A stretch of DNA of 64,000 nucleotides from an uncultured bacterium. Its GTDB lineage: Bacteria > Bacillota > Clostridia > TANB77 > CAG-508. Positions 8,485 through 16,876 of the stretch are shown here, piece by piece. Within the stretch, counting starts at the first letter, position 1. Every line of letters starts with the position of its first letter. Location of the stretch: NCBI GenBank assembly GCA_905215935.1, contig CAJMRY010000002.1, positions 62,001 through 126,000 on the forward strand, given 5' to 3'. The position numbers and the translations under genes are program-made. The notes beneath the pieces were generated by a model. That model was not told the DNA's origin. It did not search any database and worked only from the letters and a program-made list of their open reading frames with translations.

Positions 8485-9399
8485 ATGATAAAAAAAAGAC
8501 TAAAAAGTATATTAAAAATTTTAGCAACATTAATACTAATTTTTATAGCAGTATTTATTTCTTATCAAGATAAGACACATGCAGATGCAGGATATCATTC
8601 AAGTTATAGTGGAGGAAGTAGCAGTCATAGTAGCAGTCATAGTAGTAGTCATAGTAGTAGTCATAGCAGTAGAAGAAGTAGTAGTAGCGGAAGTTACAGT
8701 AGTGGTACCCCGATTAGTGGTTTGGCAAGTGCATTTATAGCATTTGTATTTTGTGCTATAATACTTATGATGTTTATCATGATAATAAGCAATAATAAAA
8801 ATAAAGGAAGATATAATTTGGCAAACGGAATTGCGCTTACAAATAATGGGCAAGCAATTAATGAAATTAAGAAACATTTACCAAGTTTTGATGAAAACCA
8901 ATTCCTATCAAACGGATTTAATATCTATGTGAGAATAGAAGAAGCTTGGATGAATTTTGAATTAGATAAAGTAAGAGATATAATAACAGATGAGATGTTT
9001 AATATGTATGAATCACAATTAACTAGCATGGAAATGAAAGGTGAGCAAAACATTATGAAAGACTTTAAACTATTAAATTCATCAATAGCTGATGCTAGTG
9101 TTCAAAATGGTATGCTTCAAGTAACTACAAGATATGCTATAGAATTTTATGATTACATTATTAAGAAAGATACAAAACAAGTTGTTAGAGGAAATAGTAA
9201 TAGAAAGATTAGAATGATATATGAAATGACATTTATAGAAAAACTAGAGAAAACAAAATTAGATAAATGTCCAAATTGTGGAGCTAAAGTTGATATAAAT
9301 TCAGCAGGAGTTTGTGAATACTGTAACTCTAAATTAGTTGATGATAATACAGAATGGGTAATGTCTAAAAAGGTTTCATTATATCAAGAAAATTTATAA
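8485..9399 (+). CDS. Membrane protein with Ser/His repeats, Tim44-like domain and zinc ribbon
   Basis: 304 residues. Order: N-terminal hydrophobic segment (about 10-27); a low-complexity tract of SSSH units; a second membrane helix (about 83-108); a Tim44-like domain (about 130-250), typical of bacterial TIM44-like lipid-binding or transport modules; and a zinc ribbon, CPNCGAK...CEYCNSK, near the C-terminus. If the helices insert as predicted, the SSSH tract faces outside and the Tim44/zinc part is cytoplasmic. It is followed by a shorter paralogue of its soluble half. Role unknown; the His-rich tract suggests metal contact. Confidence 0.7.
   Translation: MIKKRLKSILKILATLILIFIAVFISYQDKTHADAGYHSSYSGGSSSHSSSHSSSHSSSHSSRRSSSSGSYSSGTPISGLASAFIAFVFCAIILMMFIMIISNNKNKGRYNLANGIALTNNGQAINEIKKHLPSFDENQFLSNGFNIYVRIEEAWMNFELDKVRDIITDEMFNMYESQLTSMEMKGEQNIMKDFKLLNSSIADASVQNGMLQVTTRYAIEFYDYIIKKDTKQVVRGNSNRKIRMIYEMTFIEKLEKTKLDKCPNCGAKVDINSAGVCEYCNSKLVDDNTEWVMSKKVSLYQENL
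8617..8672 (+). repeat. 12-bp tandem repeat encoding SSSH units
   Basis: About four and a half copies of a 12-base unit close to AGTAGTAGTCAT, in frame within the surface-exposed tract. Such a unit could change copy number by slippage without breaking the frame. Confidence 0.75.
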
Positions 9400-9466
9400 A
9401 ATGCTTAGAAAATAAAGAAGGAGGAAAAATAAGCTAAAATAAATATAAATTTATTTTATAAAAAAT

Positions 9467-9496
9467 TAGAAAGTGCATTATAAAATGCACTTTCTA
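9467..9496. other. Perfect 13-bp hairpin before the second Tim44-like gene
   Basis: TAGAAAGTGCATT pairs with AATGCACTTTCTA across a 4-base loop. There is no T run, so it is probably not a simple terminator. An upstream in-frame ATG at 9473 falls inside the stem. The hairpin may stabilise or separate the two Tim44-like transcripts. Confidence 0.5.
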
Positions 9497-9535
9497 TATA
9501 AAAATAAGATAAAAATAGCTTATAAAAAAATAATT

Positions 9536-10084
9536 ATGCAAGATTTGATAGAAAAAATATTAAAGGAAGATAAAGATTTTTCAGAATCTAAATTTAAAGC
9601 AAAAGTAGATAATATTTTTATTCAAGTTTATACTGCGGTAATGAAAAAAGATTTAACAAGAGTAAAACATTTCCTTTCAGAAGAATTATATAAAAGATTC
9701 GAACAAAAGATACAAATTCTAGATGATGAAGGACTAATTCAAGTTTATGGAGAATTAAATGTTTCAGATACAGAAATAGTAAGAATAATAGAAAATGATG
9801 AAAGCTATGAAATAGAAGTAAAATTACTTACAAAATACTTAGATTACAAGTTAGACAAACAAACAAGAAATATGGTGTCTGGAAATGATGAAGTAAGAGT
9901 AATAAAGAATATGAGACTTACTTTTTCAAAAAGAAAAAACGCTAAAGATTTAGGAGTTGCAAGAAAATGTCCTGGTTGTGGTGCTAATATGGATATTGCC
10001 ATAAATGGTAAATGTGAATATTGTGGTGCTATTTTTAAATTAGAGGAATATGATTGGGTACTATCTGAGTTACAAAATTATTAA
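9536..10084 (+). CDS. Tim44-like domain protein with C-terminal zinc ribbon
   Basis: 182 residues from ATG 9536. It lacks the membrane segments and Ser/His tract of the preceding gene but shares its two soluble parts: a Tim44-like alpha+beta domain, and a zinc ribbon CPGCGANMDIAINGKCEYCG near the end. It also keeps the IxNMRLTFxK strand that matches the paralogue's IYEMTFIEK region. Two such paralogues side by side suggest a membrane-bound and a soluble partner. The start is uncertain: no good ribosome binding site stands before 9536, and the in-frame ATG at 9473 is buried in a hairpin. Confidence 0.65.
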   Translation: MQDLIEKILKEDKDFSESKFKAKVDNIFIQVYTAVMKKDLTRVKHFLSEELYKRFEQKIQILDDEGLIQVYGELNVSDTEIVRIIENDESYEIEVKLLTKYLDYKLDKQTRNMVSGNDEVRVIKNMRLTFSKRKNAKDLGVARKCPGCGANMDIAINGKCEYCGAIFKLEEYDWVLSELQNY

Positions 10085-10171
10085 AAAATATATAAATATC
10101 TTGAAACTTATGTAGTGTTAGTATATAATATGATAGTAAATTAAAAGAAGCAAAGGAAGAGGTATAAACGA

Positions 10172-11551
10172 ATGGAAGAAATCGATTTAAAAGAGCTTTT
10201 AAAGTTGTTTTGGAAGAAAAAAATATTAATTATTGTAACTACTATGGCATTTTTATTCATAGGGTATATTTATAATGCTTTTATAACTACACCTGAATAT
10301 AGGGCAGCAACTACTTTACTATTAGTAAAGGCTGAAAACTCAGCATCTGTAACACAGGCTGATGTTACATTAAATCAAAAATTGGTATATACATATACTG
10401 AACTTGTAAAAAGTGATACAGTATTAAATGAAGTGGCCAATAGAATACAATTAAATAAGTCTGTAGGTCAATTAAGAAAAAACGTAACAATAGAATCTGT
10501 TAAGAATACGGAGATCCTTAAAATATCAGTATTGGATCCAAACAAAGATGATGCAGCAACTATTGCAAATAGTATTGCAGAGGTTTTCTCAGAACAAGTA
10601 AAAGAATTTTACCATATGGAAAATATTCGTGTTGTAGATAAGGCAGTAGCACCATCATCGCCAAGTAATATTAACCCAGTAAAATATGCAGGAATATTTG
10701 GTGTAGTTGGATTTGTTATATCAGTAGGAGTAATCTTAGTACTAAACTTATTCGATAGTACAGTAAAAAATGATAAAGATATAGAAAGAACTTTAAATAT
10801 AAAAACTCTTGCAACTTTTGCAAAAAATCAAAACGCAAGACCAGGAGTAATAGACTTAGATCCAAAATCACAATGTGCAGAAGGATTTAAATCACTAAGA
10901 ACTAACTTACAATTTATGAAAGGTACAGATGGATTAAAAAGTGTGTTAATTACTAGTTCATTACCAGGTGAAGGAAAAAGTTGGGTTGCAACTAATTTGG
11001 CAATAACATTTGCTCGTGGTGGTTATAGAACAATATTAGTAGATGCAGATATGAGAAAAGGTGTACAACATAAGAAATTTAGATTAAAACAAGTTCCAGG
11101 ACTTTCTGATTTCCTTAATAGTAGTATAGAAGACTATGAAGGAGAATTACCAAGATATGTTCAACCTACAGAACTAGATAATTTATGTGTATTACCTTGT
11201 GGTAGTATTACATATGACTCTTCAGAATTATTATTATCTAACAGAATAATAAAAACAGTTGAAACTTTAAAAAGAAATTGCGACATTGTTATATTTGATG
11301 CAACTCCTAGTAATTTAGTTACAGATGCTGTTGTTTTATCTAGATTAGTAGATACAAGTTTTATTGTTACAGAACATGAAAAGACACAAATAGATGATAT
11401 AGCTAAAATAAAATCTCAAATAGAAGATGTTGGAGGAAATATAGCAGGTATTGTTATTAACAAAGTACAAGATGATAAAAATTCTAAAGGTAATTATTAC
11501 TATATGAATGAAGAAGATATAAGAAAAAGAAAGACAAGAACTAGACGTTAA
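10172..11551 (+). CDS. Fused Wzz chain-length regulator and bacterial tyrosine kinase
   Basis: 459 residues. Residues 1-200 form a Wzz/CapA domain with two membrane helices (about 18-36 and 170-190) and the TQADVTLNQKLV motif. Residues about 235-440 form a CapB-type kinase with Walker A SLPGEGKS, Walker A' VDADMRK and Walker B CDIVIFDATPS. The C-terminus carries a small tyrosine cluster (YYYMNEE), the expected autophosphorylation site, then a basic tail. It would control export and length of surface polysaccharide. Firmicutes often split these two halves into two genes; here a fused copy precedes a split copy by only 1.4 kb. Start ATG 10172 behind AAGGAAGAGG. Confidence 0.88.
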   Translation: MEEIDLKELLKLFWKKKILIIVTTMAFLFIGYIYNAFITTPEYRAATTLLLVKAENSASVTQADVTLNQKLVYTYTELVKSDTVLNEVANRIQLNKSVGQLRKNVTIESVKNTEILKISVLDPNKDDAATIANSIAEVFSEQVKEFYHMENIRVVDKAVAPSSPSNINPVKYAGIFGVVGFVISVGVILVLNLFDSTVKNDKDIERTLNIKTLATFAKNQNARPGVIDLDPKSQCAEGFKSLRTNLQFMKGTDGLKSVLITSSLPGEGKSWVATNLAITFARGGYRTILVDADMRKGVQHKKFRLKQVPGLSDFLNSSIEDYEGELPRYVQPTELDNLCVLPCGSITYDSSELLLSNRIIKTVETLKRNCDIVIFDATPSNLVTDAVVLSRLVDTSFIVTEHEKTQIDDIAKIKSQIEDVGGNIAGIVINKVQDDKNSKGNYYYMNEEDIRKRKTRTRR

Positions 11552-11620
11552 AAATATATTAAATATAGAAAATAAATTATACTATACAATCAATATTGAG
11601 ATACTAATTGTATAAAAAAG

Positions 11621-11692
11621 AGATGATAGATAACATATGAAATGAATCTACTAAAGTGGGTTCATTTCATATTACCTATCATCTTTATTTTT
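11621..11692 (+). terminator. Large hairpin terminator after the fused kinase
   Basis: AGATGATAGATAACATATGA... pairs with ...TCATATTACCTATCATCT with few mismatches, followed by TTATTTTT. The stem is about 27 bp. Confidence 0.8.
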
Positions 11693-11741
11693 ATCTAAAT
11701 ATTAAATAAAATACATTTATAGAAATAAAAAAAATGCTATA

Positions 11742-11770
11742 TTGACAATATTCGACAAATAAATTATTAT
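11742..11770 (+). promoter_or_regulatory. Promoter with Spo0A-box-like site inside its spacer
   Basis: TTGACA (11742-11747), 17-base spacer, TATTAT (11765-11770). TTCGACA, complement of the Spo0A core TGTCGAA, occupies 11751-11757 between the two elements, a position where a bound regulator would repress. The start codon follows at 11803. Confidence 0.5.
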
Positions 11771-11802
11771 ATAAGGTAAATGCAGTATGGAGGAAAAATA
11801 AA

Positions 11803-12609
11803 ATGGACGATGTTAAAACAAATGAAAAAAGAAAGTTTACAATATGTGGATTTACTATCACTAAAATAATGTCATATTTTATTATATATAGTATATTAGG
11901 TTACGTAGTTGAGACCTTATTTGGATTAGTTACAAAAGGTGTTATAGAAAGTAGACAAAGCTTTTTGTATGGTCCATTTTGTGCCATATATGGTGTTGGT
12001 GCAGTAATTATGATATTGGGTTTGCAACGTTTTAATAAAAATAACTATACTCTATTTTTGGGAGGCTTTTTTATTGGATCTATAGTTGAATATTTAATAA
12101 GTCTTATAGGAGAAGTAATCTTTAATATAAAGTGGTGGGATTATTCTTCTATGGCTTTTAACATAAATGGTAGAGTATGTATTGCATTTTCGTTTTTCTG
12201 GGGAATTTTAGCAATATATCTGATGAGTCATCTACATCCTAAAATAGATAAACTATTAGAGAAAGTTTCACCAAAAGTTTTAAAAATAGTAGTAATAATA
12301 GGAATAATTTTTATGCTTTTGGATTTTTTAATAACCAGTTTTGCGTTAAAAATGTTTTTTACAAGACTAGTAAAAAAATATAATTTGGAACTTGCTAATA
12401 TGGATAGTGTAATATTAGAATGTACAGAGGCTTATGAGAATCCTAAAATAAGAGATTTTACAGATAGATATTTTTCAGATAAGAAAATGTTAAAGACATT
12501 TCCTAATATAAAGTTAACATCAAAAGATGGAAATATTATATTTGTAAGTGATGTTTTAAAAGATATACAACCATATTATTTTAGAGTATTTACACCAAGA
12601 TATAAATAA
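11803..12609 (+). CDS. Putative ABC-transporter type IV membrane protein (CmpB-like)
   Basis: 268 residues with about five membrane helices in the first 190 residues. YSILGYVVETLFGLV and FLYGPFCAIYGVGAV are typical of the putative ABC-transporter type IV (CmpB, PF06541) family common in Clostridia and Bacilli. The last 80 residues are soluble. No ATPase partner is adjacent, and the transport role of the family rests on annotation rather than experiment. Start ATG 11803 behind GGAGG. The promoter has a Spo0A-like site, so expression may change at the onset of sporulation. Confidence 0.78.
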   Translation: MDDVKTNEKRKFTICGFTITKIMSYFIIYSILGYVVETLFGLVTKGVIESRQSFLYGPFCAIYGVGAVIMILGLQRFNKNNYTLFLGGFFIGSIVEYLISLIGEVIFNIKWWDYSSMAFNINGRVCIAFSFFWGILAIYLMSHLHPKIDKLLEKVSPKVLKIVVIIGIIFMLLDFLITSFALKMFFTRLVKKYNLELANMDSVILECTEAYENPKIRDFTDRYFSDKKMLKTFPNIKLTSKDGNIIFVSDVLKDIQPYYFRVFTPRYK

Positions 12610-12719
12610 GAGGATAATTTTATTTTAGTATAATTATAATATATAGAGGTAAATGCTTAAGTTGTTATTATGTTTATAATACATCATAATTTAAAAATAA
12701 ATATAGAATATTAATTTTA

Positions 12720-12763
12720 CAAAAGAGAAAATATATAAATTAACTATATATTTTCTTTTTTAC
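12720..12763 (+). terminator. Terminator in the gap before the split capsule kinase genes
   Basis: GAAAATATATA / TATATATTTTC stem followed by TTTTTTA. The gap from 12610 to 12916 holds this terminator and otherwise only AT-rich DNA with no recognised element. Confidence 0.6.
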
Positions 12764-12916
12764 ATAATATATACAAAGAGGCTACTTTATTTTTTAATAG
12801 TATACTTTAAAATTTGACAAATATTTCAATATTTTTACAGTATTTTCATAAAAAAACTTGTAAAATTTAAACATATTATGTATAATAAAAATGTATTGTT
12901 AATAATGGAGGGGAAT

Positions 12917-13633
12917 ATGGAAGAACTAGATTTAAAACAATTAGTTAATATTTTTTTGAACAAAAGATTACAAATTATAAGTATAGTACTTATTTTTTTA
13001 ATTATAGGAATTATATATACTTTTATGTTTATTACTCCTAAATATAAATCATATACATCATTAGTACTTGCTAAATCAGATAATGTATCAGAAGATAATA
13101 AAGACACAAGTACTATAACTCAAACAGATATAACATTAAATCAGAAATTAGTATCAACATATAGTGAGTTAATTAAAAGTAAAAACGTATTACGTGAAGT
13201 AATTAAAAACTTAAATATAAATGAAGATGAAGAAAATTTAAAAGGAAATATCACAGTAAGTGCTGTAAAAGATACAGAACTTATTCAAATAACAGTTACA
13301 AATTATTATCCTGATAGAGCAAGTGATATAGCAAATGAAATTGCAAAAGTGTTTACTAAAAAAGTAGGAGAAATATATCATATTAACAATGTTTATATTG
13401 TAGATGAGGCAGAAAGTTCATATACTCCATGTAATATAAATCATGTTAAAGATATACTTATTTTTATAGTAGTAGGATTTGTAGTTTCTATTGCATATGT
13501 ATTAATTGTAAACTTATTAGATACAACAATAAAAACGGCAGAAGATGTAGAAAAACAACTAGAAGTTACTGTTTTAGCATCTATTCCAGTATTAAAAGAT
13601 GATACAAGAAAAATGAAGGGAGGAGTTTTATAA
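12917..13633 (+). CDS. CapA-type Wzz protein, activator of the tyrosine kinase
   Basis: 238 residues. Two membrane helices (about 21-40 and 177-197) flank an extracellular Wzz loop that contains TQTDITLNQKLVSTYSELI, close to the fused protein's motif. In Firmicutes the cytoplasmic C-terminal tail of CapA/YwqC activates the partner kinase. Here its stop overlaps the CapB start (TAATG). The start is ATG 12917 directly behind GGAGGGG. It is first in a three-gene capsule-control operon with CapB and CapC. Confidence 0.88.
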   Translation: MEELDLKQLVNIFLNKRLQIISIVLIFLIIGIIYTFMFITPKYKSYTSLVLAKSDNVSEDNKDTSTITQTDITLNQKLVSTYSELIKSKNVLREVIKNLNINEDEENLKGNITVSAVKDTELIQITVTNYYPDRASDIANEIAKVFTKKVGEIYHINNVYIVDEAESSYTPCNINHVKDILIFIVVGFVVSIAYVLIVNLLDTTIKTAEDVEKQLEVTVLASIPVLKDDTRKMKGGVL

Positions 13634-14583
13634 TGAGAAATGAATTAATAACATTTACATCTCCTAAATCATCTGTATCAGAAGTATTTAGAACATTAAG
13701 AACTAATATACAATTTATTACAGCTAGTAATAAATTAAAATCTATTTTAGTAACAAGTACAGTTCCAGGTGAAGGGAAAAGCTGGGTATCTGCAAATTTA
13801 GCAATTACTTTTGCACAAGCAGGTAAAAGAGTTATTTTAGTAGATGCAGATATGAGAAAAGGTAGACAACATGAAGTTTTCGAATTATCAAATGAAAATG
13901 GATTATCTACTTATCTAATTTCAGCAGTAGAAGATAAGAAAATAGATTTAGCAGATTATATTAAACCTACTATGGTAGAAAATTTATATGTTATGACTGC
14001 AGGAATAGTACCACCAAATCCATCAGAACTATTGACAAGTCAGAAGATGTCTGATTTAATAAAAGCGTTAGAAAAAAGTGCTGATATAGTTATCTTTGAT
14101 GGTACACCAAGTACAATTGTTACGGATGCACTTATAATAGCTAGAAGTATTGGTTCTACTTTAATTGTTAGTTCTCATAAGCAAACAAAAATAGAAGATT
14201 TAAAACAGATAAAAAAAGCTATAGAAAATGTAGGTGGAAAAATAGCAGGTGTTGTAGTAAATAAAGTACCACGTTCACAAAAAATATATGGTGGTGGTTA
14301 TTATTATGAGAGTTCGATTATTGTAAATAACAAGAGAAAATGGCTAGATAATGTATTTAATACTATACATAAAACAGAACCAAAAAAGCAAGATATAAAA
14401 ACAAAAAAAGAAGATCAAAAATTAAAAGCAGTACCAAAAAAAGAAATTGTAAAGGCAGAAAAGCCAAAGACTACAAGAAAAAAGAAACAAGATATAGAAT
14501 CTACAAAAAAAGATGAAGAAGACATAGACATTAATTTAGTATTAAAACAATTAACAAAATATTTATCAGAAGAGAAAAAATAA
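13633..14583 (+). CDS. CapB-type tyrosine kinase with lysine-rich extension
   Basis: 316 residues. Walker A STVPGEGKS (about 45), Walker A' VDADMRKG (about 76) and Walker B ADIVIFDGTPS (about 152). The usual family ends shortly after its tyrosine cluster; here GGGYYYESS lies near residue 222 and about 85 further residues follow. They are rich in Lys, Glu and Thr and end in a short hydrophobic helix (INLVLKQLTKYL). The kinase phosphorylates itself and sugar-processing enzymes, and is reversed by the CapC-type phosphatase encoded next. The tail is unusual and could be a docking segment. Confidence 0.88.
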   Translation: MRNELITFTSPKSSVSEVFRTLRTNIQFITASNKLKSILVTSTVPGEGKSWVSANLAITFAQAGKRVILVDADMRKGRQHEVFELSNENGLSTYLISAVEDKKIDLADYIKPTMVENLYVMTAGIVPPNPSELLTSQKMSDLIKALEKSADIVIFDGTPSTIVTDALIIARSIGSTLIVSSHKQTKIEDLKQIKKAIENVGGKIAGVVVNKVPRSQKIYGGGYYYESSIIVNNKRKWLDNVFNTIHKTEPKKQDIKTKKEDQKLKAVPKKEIVKAEKPKTTRKKKQDIESTKKDEEDIDINLVLKQLTKYLSEEKK

Positions 14584-14603
14584 AAGTTTGGAGTGAAAAA
14601 CAA

Positions 14604-15371
14604 ATGATTGATATACATTGTCATTTATTACATGGAGTGGATGATGGCTCAGACGACTTAGAAGGGTCATTAGATGCATTGAAATTAGCAGAAGAAGCAG
14701 GTTTTACAGATATAATATTAACACCTCATTATATAAAAGATTATTATGATAATAGCATAGAAAACACAAAAGATAAAATAAAAGAATTAAAACAAGAAGT
14801 ATTTAATAACAATATTTTAATAAATTTACATCAAGGAAATGAAATATATATATGTGACGATATGTGTGATTTACTACTAGCAGGTGTTCCATCTACACTT
14901 GCTGGTAGTAAGTATGTTTTGTTTGAATTACCATTAACAAATAAAGTTTTTAATGTAACAGACATAATAAGAAAATTAAAACAAAATGGTTATAAACCAA
15001 TTTTAGCACATCCAGAAAGATATTCCTACATACAAGAAAATCCAAATGAACTTATAGAATATATTCGTGCAGGAGTATTAATACAGTCAAACTATGGAAG
15101 TATTGTAGGTCGTTATGGAAAAGATGCTGAAAAAACACTTGGTAAATTATTAGAAAATAATATGGTTCATTTACTTGCCTCAGATACACATAAAAGAGGA
15201 TTTGTATATGAAGAGATGCCATTTATAATAAATGAACTTACCAGATATACTAGTAAACAAACAATAAAAAGATTGACTAATTTAAATCCAAAATGTATAA
15301 TACAAGATGAAGAATTTCAAATACCAGTACCAACAGAAATAAAGAAAAAGAAATTTTTCTTATTTGGGTAG
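14604..15371 (+). CDS. CapC/YwqE-type PHP tyrosine phosphatase
   Basis: 255 residues of the PHP superfamily. MIDIHCHLLHGVDDGS opens the protein with metal ligands; LTPHY, LHQGNEIY, LAHPERY and LASDTHKR supply further His, Glu and Asp ligands. This pattern is that of the manganese-dependent tyrosine phosphatases CapC/CpsB/YwqE, which dephosphorylate CapB-type kinases. It lies 20 bases behind the kinase gene, so kinase and phosphatase are made together. Confidence 0.9.
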   Translation: MIDIHCHLLHGVDDGSDDLEGSLDALKLAEEAGFTDIILTPHYIKDYYDNSIENTKDKIKELKQEVFNNNILINLHQGNEIYICDDMCDLLLAGVPSTLAGSKYVLFELPLTNKVFNVTDIIRKLKQNGYKPILAHPERYSYIQENPNELIEYIRAGVLIQSNYGSIVGRYGKDAEKTLGKLLENNMVHLLASDTHKRGFVYEEMPFIINELTRYTSKQTIKRLTNLNPKCIIQDEEFQIPVPTEIKKKKFFLFG

Positions 15372-15393
15372 TGTATAGCAAGAAAAAGACAAG

Positions 15394-15465
15394 AGTAAAA
15401 CGGTTTATTAGTTACTACTCAGGTGTAAATAATTAAAATAGTAGAGTAGTAACGTTTATTAATAA
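15394..15465. other. Hairpin in the leader of glmM
   Basis: GTTACTACTC pairs exactly with GAGTAGTAAC, and the flanking GTTTATTA and TAATAAAC extend the stem past a bulge. It lacks a T run. It may be an mRNA processing or stability structure between the capsule operon and glmM; I see no match to a known riboswitch. Confidence 0.4.
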
Positions 15466-15501
15466 ACATTGGTGTCTTTAAGGAAAGGAATGGTAGTAAA
15501 A

Positions 15502-16866
15502 ATGAGAAAATATTTTGGAACAGATGGAATTAGGAGAATAGCAAATACAGAACTTTCTCCAGAATTAGTTTATAAAGTAGCAAAAGCTGGCGCGTATGTA
15601 TTATCTAAACATACAGACCATGCACCTACAATATTAATAGGCAGGGATACAAGAATTTCTGGCTCTTTAATTGAAAGTGCAATGGTAGCCGGCTTTTTAA
15701 GTTATGGTGCAAATGTAAAAATATTAGGAGTAATGCCAACACCAGCAGTTGCATATTTAACAAGAAGATTTAAAGCAGATGCAAGTGTTGTTATATCTGC
15801 ATCACATAATACTTACGAATTTAATGGCGTAAAATATTTTAGTAACAAAGGAATGAAAATTCCAGATGAATTAGAAGAAGAAATAGAAGAAGTAATGGAT
15901 TCAGGAAAAATTGATGAATTAACAGCTGTTAATGATAAAATAGGTGTATCAGAAATTAGAACAGATTTATTAGAAGAATATGTATACTTCTTTAGAAAGA
16001 ATTTTGAAGAAGAATTAGAAAATTTAAATAAAGAAAATTTTGTTATAGCAGTAGATACTGCAAATGGTGCTACATCTGTAGTAGCAGAAAAAGTGTTTAA
16101 AAAACTTGGAATAAAACATCATATTATAAATAATACACCTGATGGTATTAATATTAATCATAACTGTGGTTCTACACATTTAGAAGGATTAAAGAAATTT
16201 GTAGTAGAAAATGGTTGTTCTTTAGGTGTAGCATATGATGGTGATGGTGACAGATGTTTATTAGTAGATGAAAATGGAAATGAAATAGATGGAGATAAAA
16301 TCTTAGCTGTTATTTCAAATTATTTAAAGAAAAAAGGTAAGTTAAAAAATGATACAGTTGTTGCAACAGTAATGAGCAATTTAGGACTAAATAAATATGC
16401 AGAAGGACATAATCTAAAATTGGTACAAACAAAAGTTGGAGATAGATATGTTTTAGAAGAAATGATGAAAAATGGATATAACTTAGGAGGAGAACAATCA
16501 GGACACGTTATTTTACTAGACTATAATCCAACAGGAGATGGAATTTTAACATCTTTAATGTTTATTCAAACTTTACTTGAATCAAATAAAAAAGCATCTG
16601 AATTATGTGATATTATAAAATTATATCCACAAGTTTTAGTTAATGCCAAAGTAAATAATGATAAGAAATATGATTTCGATAAAAATGAAGAAATAAAAGA
16701 AGAAATAAGAAAATTAGAAGAAGAATTCTCTGGAAACGGAAGAATATTAATTAGAACTTCTGGAACAGAACCATTAGTTAGAGTTATGATTGAAGGAGAA
16801 AATCAAGAATATATTAAACAAAAAGCTGAACATTTAGCTAACTTAATTGAAGAAAAATTAAAATGA
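15502..16866 (+). CDS. glmM: Phosphoglucosamine mutase
   Basis: 454 residues. It makes glucosamine-1-phosphate from glucosamine-6-phosphate for peptidoglycan and surface polysaccharide. The N-terminus YFGTDGIRR, the catalytic serine loop VVISASHNTYEFNG (near residue 100), the metal loop DGDGDRCL (about 244), the sugar loop GGEQSGH (about 330) and the phosphate loop RTSGTEPLVRVM are all present. Length is normal. The start is ATG 15502, giving the canonical MRKYFGTDG; an in-frame TTG upstream is unlikely. It begins a glmM-metG-tmk series with gaps of 10 and 22 bases. Confidence 0.95.
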   Translation: MRKYFGTDGIRRIANTELSPELVYKVAKAGAYVLSKHTDHAPTILIGRDTRISGSLIESAMVAGFLSYGANVKILGVMPTPAVAYLTRRFKADASVVISASHNTYEFNGVKYFSNKGMKIPDELEEEIEEVMDSGKIDELTAVNDKIGVSEIRTDLLEEYVYFFRKNFEEELENLNKENFVIAVDTANGATSVVAEKVFKKLGIKHHIINNTPDGININHNCGSTHLEGLKKFVVENGCSLGVAYDGDGDRCLLVDENGNEIDGDKILAVISNYLKKKGKLKNDTVVATVMSNLGLNKYAEGHNLKLVQTKVGDRYVLEEMMKNGYNLGGEQSGHVILLDYNPTGDGILTSLMFIQTLLESNKKASELCDIIKLYPQVLVNAKVNNDKKYDFDKNEEIKEEIRKLEEEFSGNGRILIRTSGTEPLVRVMIEGENQEYIKQKAEHLANLIEEKLK

Positions 16867-16876
16867 GGGGATTTTT

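Noticed and set aside
15372..15501. glmS-type ribozyme or T-box before glmM/metG
   Set aside because: Only a simple hairpin is present; neither the ribozyme core nor a T-box sequence is seen, and metG has a 10-base gap.
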